Shown here piece by piece: positions 41,462 through 43,453 of a stretch of 43,453 nucleotides of DNA. Position numbers and translations under genes: made by a program. Position 1 is the stretch's first letter, and the number at the start of each line of letters is the position of its first letter. Origin of the DNA: SLJN01 sp964505385 (GTDB lineage Bacteria; Bacteroidota; Rhodothermia; Balneolales; Natronogracilivirgulaceae); assembly GCA_964505385.1 (NCBI GenBank), contig CAZDIA010000025.1, positions 1-43,453 on the forward strand, given 5' to 3'. A model generated the notes under the pieces. That model was not told the origin of the DNA and did no database searches. It saw nothing but the letters and a program-made list of their open reading frames with translations.

Positions 41462-42442
41462 ATGTTACAATTAAAAAAAGTGCTCGTACCGACCGATTTT
41501 GAAATAGCGGCCCGAAATGCATATGCGCATGCCGAGTCATTGGTAAAAGAATTTGGTGGTGATGTCGATATTCTGCATGTCATCCCGACTTTGAAATATT
41601 TTCATGAAAGCTTAAAAACCGTCGGTTACCCCATTGACATGGAAGAAGATTTATATCCAAAACTCACGGAAAAGGCTAAAGAAAAAGTGATGGAGGATAT
41701 GAAAACGTATATCTCGGAAGAATACCGTGGTCAAGAATTGGTAAAAATTGCTCCAAAGGCATCGGAAGTGATCATGGAGACTGCGGAAAAAAACAAATGC
41801 GATGTCATTGTGATGGGGGCACATAATAATGAACCTATGGAAATGATCCTTGGTACAATCACAGACAGAGTGATACGCAGGTCCAATATACCGGTACTAT
41901 CTGTTCCCCCGGATGTAGAGGCTGAACGGATTAATAATATTGTAGTTCCCACAGATTTTTCCGACAGGTCGCTCAGAGGAATTAAATCAGCAGTACGTTT
42001 TGCAATGGCTCTTGAAGCTAAAATCACGATCCTGCATGTGCTTGAGCTGTACGGATCATCAGGAGATAGACAAAAGGGCGAGATCTCTCGTGAAGAAGCA
42101 AGTGAAGTACGCAAGCGCATGTTCGAAAAAATCCAAAACATCCTGCAGAAAATGGATGATTGTGATTGCCAGATTTCTTCAGACTCATCCGGTGATGTGC
42201 TTATCTTCTCTGAAAATGGCAAAGATACCACAATTCCTTTCAATCTTGAAGTAACTCGCGGTGTTTCAGCTCATTATGAAATAGTCGATTATGCAAATAA
42301 CAACGCTGATATGGTGGTAATTACCACACATGGCCGTTCCGGACTGGCTCATTTCCTTCTCGGGTCAACAACGGAAAAGGTTGTCCGATGGTCAACTAAA
42401 CCGGTGTTTGTTACACGTACTTCTAAAAAAGATTTACAATAA
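41462..42442 (+). CDS. Universal stress protein with two Usp domains
   Basis: A 326-residue cytoplasmic protein with tandem UspA domains. Domain 1 (about 1-150) starts KKVLVPTDFE and ends with a degenerate nucleotide loop (GAHNNEPMEMILGTITDRV); domain 2 (about 155-322) starts NNIVVPTDFSDRS and has a canonical ATP-binding loop (THGRSGLAHFLLGSTTEKVV). Domain 2 also has an insertion of about 30 residues (231-262, acidic, with CDC). A good Shine-Dalgarno-like AGGAG sits 7-11 bases before the ATG, unusual for this window. Likely an ATP-dependent stress regulator; partner unknown. Confidence 0.9.
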   Translation: MLQLKKVLVPTDFEIAARNAYAHAESLVKEFGGDVDILHVIPTLKYFHESLKTVGYPIDMEEDLYPKLTEKAKEKVMEDMKTYISEEYRGQELVKIAPKASEVIMETAEKNKCDVIVMGAHNNEPMEMILGTITDRVIRRSNIPVLSVPPDVEAERINNIVVPTDFSDRSLRGIKSAVRFAMALEAKITILHVLELYGSSGDRQKGEISREEASEVRKRMFEKIQNILQKMDDCDCQISSDSSGDVLIFSENGKDTTIPFNLEVTRGVSAHYEIVDYANNNADMVVITTHGRSGLAHFLLGSTTEKVVRWSTKPVFVTRTSKKDLQ

Positions 42443-42466
42443 TATGTTAATTTGCATTGATCTTGC

Positions 42467-42507
42467 ACTACCGGAATTTAGAAAGATTAAATCTACTGGT
42501 AGTTTTT
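42467..42507 (+). terminator. Probable intrinsic terminator after the Usp gene
   Basis: ACTACC at 42467-42472 pairs with GGTAGT at 42498-42503, with ATTT/AAAT pairing possible further in, followed by five T. The stem is short and the loop long. Confidence 0.45.
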
Positions 42508-42921
42508 CGTCTGCATCAATATTACAGGTGGTTATCTAAAGCAGATTAGCGTTTGATAATCTCATCAGCGGAGCAATTTTGCTTATATGTAATTACCTAA
42601 ATAAATTACTGCTAATTTGGGATTATGATATACATAGTAACATTCAAACGCATTTTAACAGTAATTTTTTTATTGATGTAAACTATGGCAGTTATCCTGA
42701 TTCCTGCCAAATAGTATCTGTGAGTTAATTTTATGCGTGCTTAAAAAAAATTTAGAGATTTATGGTTTTTTGATTTTGTTTTTTTATTATATACCCGTTA
42801 ACTACAATTAATAATAACCAGACATTTCTCTTCAATAATAGGGGGATGAAACAGAATATTCTGAATTCCATCTAATATTATTTTCGGGGAATGGATGGCC
42901 ACAACACCTTAGTTAAATTTT
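42508..42921. other. AT-rich region upstream of the cold-shock gene
   Basis: About 410 bp with no credible reading frame and long A/T runs, especially 42740-42830. Cold-shock genes often have long untranslated leaders that refold with temperature, and this region would be large enough, but no perfect TAnnTTTG box and no strong stem could be pointed to. Confidence 0.4.
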
Positions 42922-43131
42922 ATGCAATACGGTAAAGTAAAATGGTTTGATGCCGAAAAAGGTTTCGGTTTTATCGAGCCCGAAGATGGCGGTAAAGATG
43001 TATTTGTACATCGTAATAATGTAGCTGATCTTGGACCAGGCGATGGTCTGCGTGATGGCGAAGAAGTAGAATTCGATGTTGAAGATACTCCTAAAGGCAC
43101 CAGTGCAATTGAAGTACGCCGTGTAGATTAA
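42922..43131 (+). CDS. Cold-shock domain protein (CspA family)
   Basis: A 69-residue single cold-shock domain, an OB-fold that binds single-stranded RNA and DNA and acts as an RNA chaperone. The start is MQYGKVKWFDAEKGFGFIEP with RNP1 (KGFGFI), followed by RNP2 (DVFVHRNNV); the C-terminus (VEFDVEDTPKGTSAIEVRRVD) completes the barrel. No Shine-Dalgarno sequence is visible. Followed by a strong terminator. Confidence 0.96.
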   Translation: MQYGKVKWFDAEKGFGFIEPEDGGKDVFVHRNNVADLGPGDGLRDGEEVEFDVEDTPKGTSAIEVRRVD

Positions 43132-43167
43132 GGATACCATCTCCATCTTTTTAAAAATTGATCTATC

Positions 43168-43201
43168 AGCCGATACCTCTTGTGGTATCGGCTTTTTTTT
43201 G
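43168..43201 (+). terminator. Strong intrinsic terminator after the cold-shock gene
   Basis: AGCCGATACC at 43168-43177 pairs perfectly with GGTATCGGCT at 43184-43193 around a 6-nt loop, followed by a run of T residues to about 43200. Confidence 0.93.
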
Positions 43202-43453
43202 CCCTGTAAAAAGTGGATCAACAGCAGGATAAAATCCTTTGTTAATCCTTGAATAGCAATAAGTAATGAAAGTTACGCCTACGTTTATCGGTTCTTGAGC
43301 TCACGGTTCCGGCAAACCGTCATCTGTAGCTTGTCTGAATCTCAGAAAACAATTTCAGTTCCGATTTATACAGATTTAATCTCCGCTATTCGCCATTGTC
43401 CTGTTTTCCGCATTGCAGCACCCTAAAAATTTTTCTGGATAATTTGGTATAAT
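43202..43453. other. Right-hand end without recognisable genes
   Basis: No credible open frame was seen. A perfect 6-bp inverted repeat (ACGGTT at 43303-43308, AACCGT at 43315-43320) is present without a T-tract; it could belong to regulation of a gene beyond the window. Confidence 0.4.

Overview
The window looks like a chromosomal stretch from a free-living member of the Bacteroidota / Balneolota-Rhodothermota assemblage. The reasons are a Bacteroidota-type -7 promoter box (TAnnTTTG) in front of rimP, mostly weak or absent Shine-Dalgarno sequences, the thrA(fused)-thrB-thrC order, and a family mix (DUF971, M16 peptidase behind pnp, PopT/DUF368, lone CheR) familiar from that group. Genus cannot be fixed from sequence reading alone. 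Almost all of it is core chromosome. No phage, insertion-sequence transposase, CRISPR array, rRNA or tRNA was seen.

Layout. 1-1.5 kb: a possible gene start at the left edge, then a YigZ-type protein, a DUF971 protein and a small GlsB/YeaQ-type membrane protein. 1.9-6.9 kb: a RecQ helicase, then hrcA-grpE-dnaJ (heat-shock repressor and DnaK co-chaperones; dnaK itself is not here). 7.0-12.5 kb, minus strand: an NAD(P)-binding protein, then the threonine operon thrA-thrB-thrC. 12.9-15.2 kb: coaE, class I fbp, and a DUF192 lipoprotein. 15.5-26.5 kb: the transcription/translation/RNA superoperon rimP-nusA-infB-rbfA-truB-ribF, then rpsO, pnp and an M16 peptidase. 26.6-29.2 kb: asnS and holA. 29.2-31.1 kb, minus: a lipoprotein NagZ-type family 3 glycosidase. 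31.7-36.6 kb, minus: a complete HoxEFUYH NAD-linked bidirectional [NiFe] hydrogenase operon, the most distinctive metabolic feature; its maturation genes are not in the window. 37.1-39.4 kb, minus: cheR, an anchored OB-fold-like protein and a YbhN-type membrane protein. 39.5-43.1 kb: pcm, a PopT/DUF368 transporter, a double-domain universal stress protein and a cold-shock protein.

The structure not explained by genes lies between them. Three intergenic regions (about 1.6-1.8, 7.6-7.8 and 36.9-37.0 kb) carry in-phase arrays of a 7-bp unit (consensus AAACGAC/AAACGAG) facing an inverted array across 91-147 nt of unrelated DNA. A second family has shared ends (TTAGTGTYTGTAAGAAAA ... TTCTTAGAGG) and is present as a full 148-bp copy before rimP and a 33-bp apparent deletion derivative between thrC and thrB. 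A third element, 263 bp with 44-nt terminal inverted repeats (40/44), sits between the glycosidase gene and hoxH. None contains a protein gene, so they look like non-autonomous interspersed repeats. A terminator-like hairpin placed almost at the predicted transcription start of the rimP-nusA-infB operon is the best regulatory candidate.
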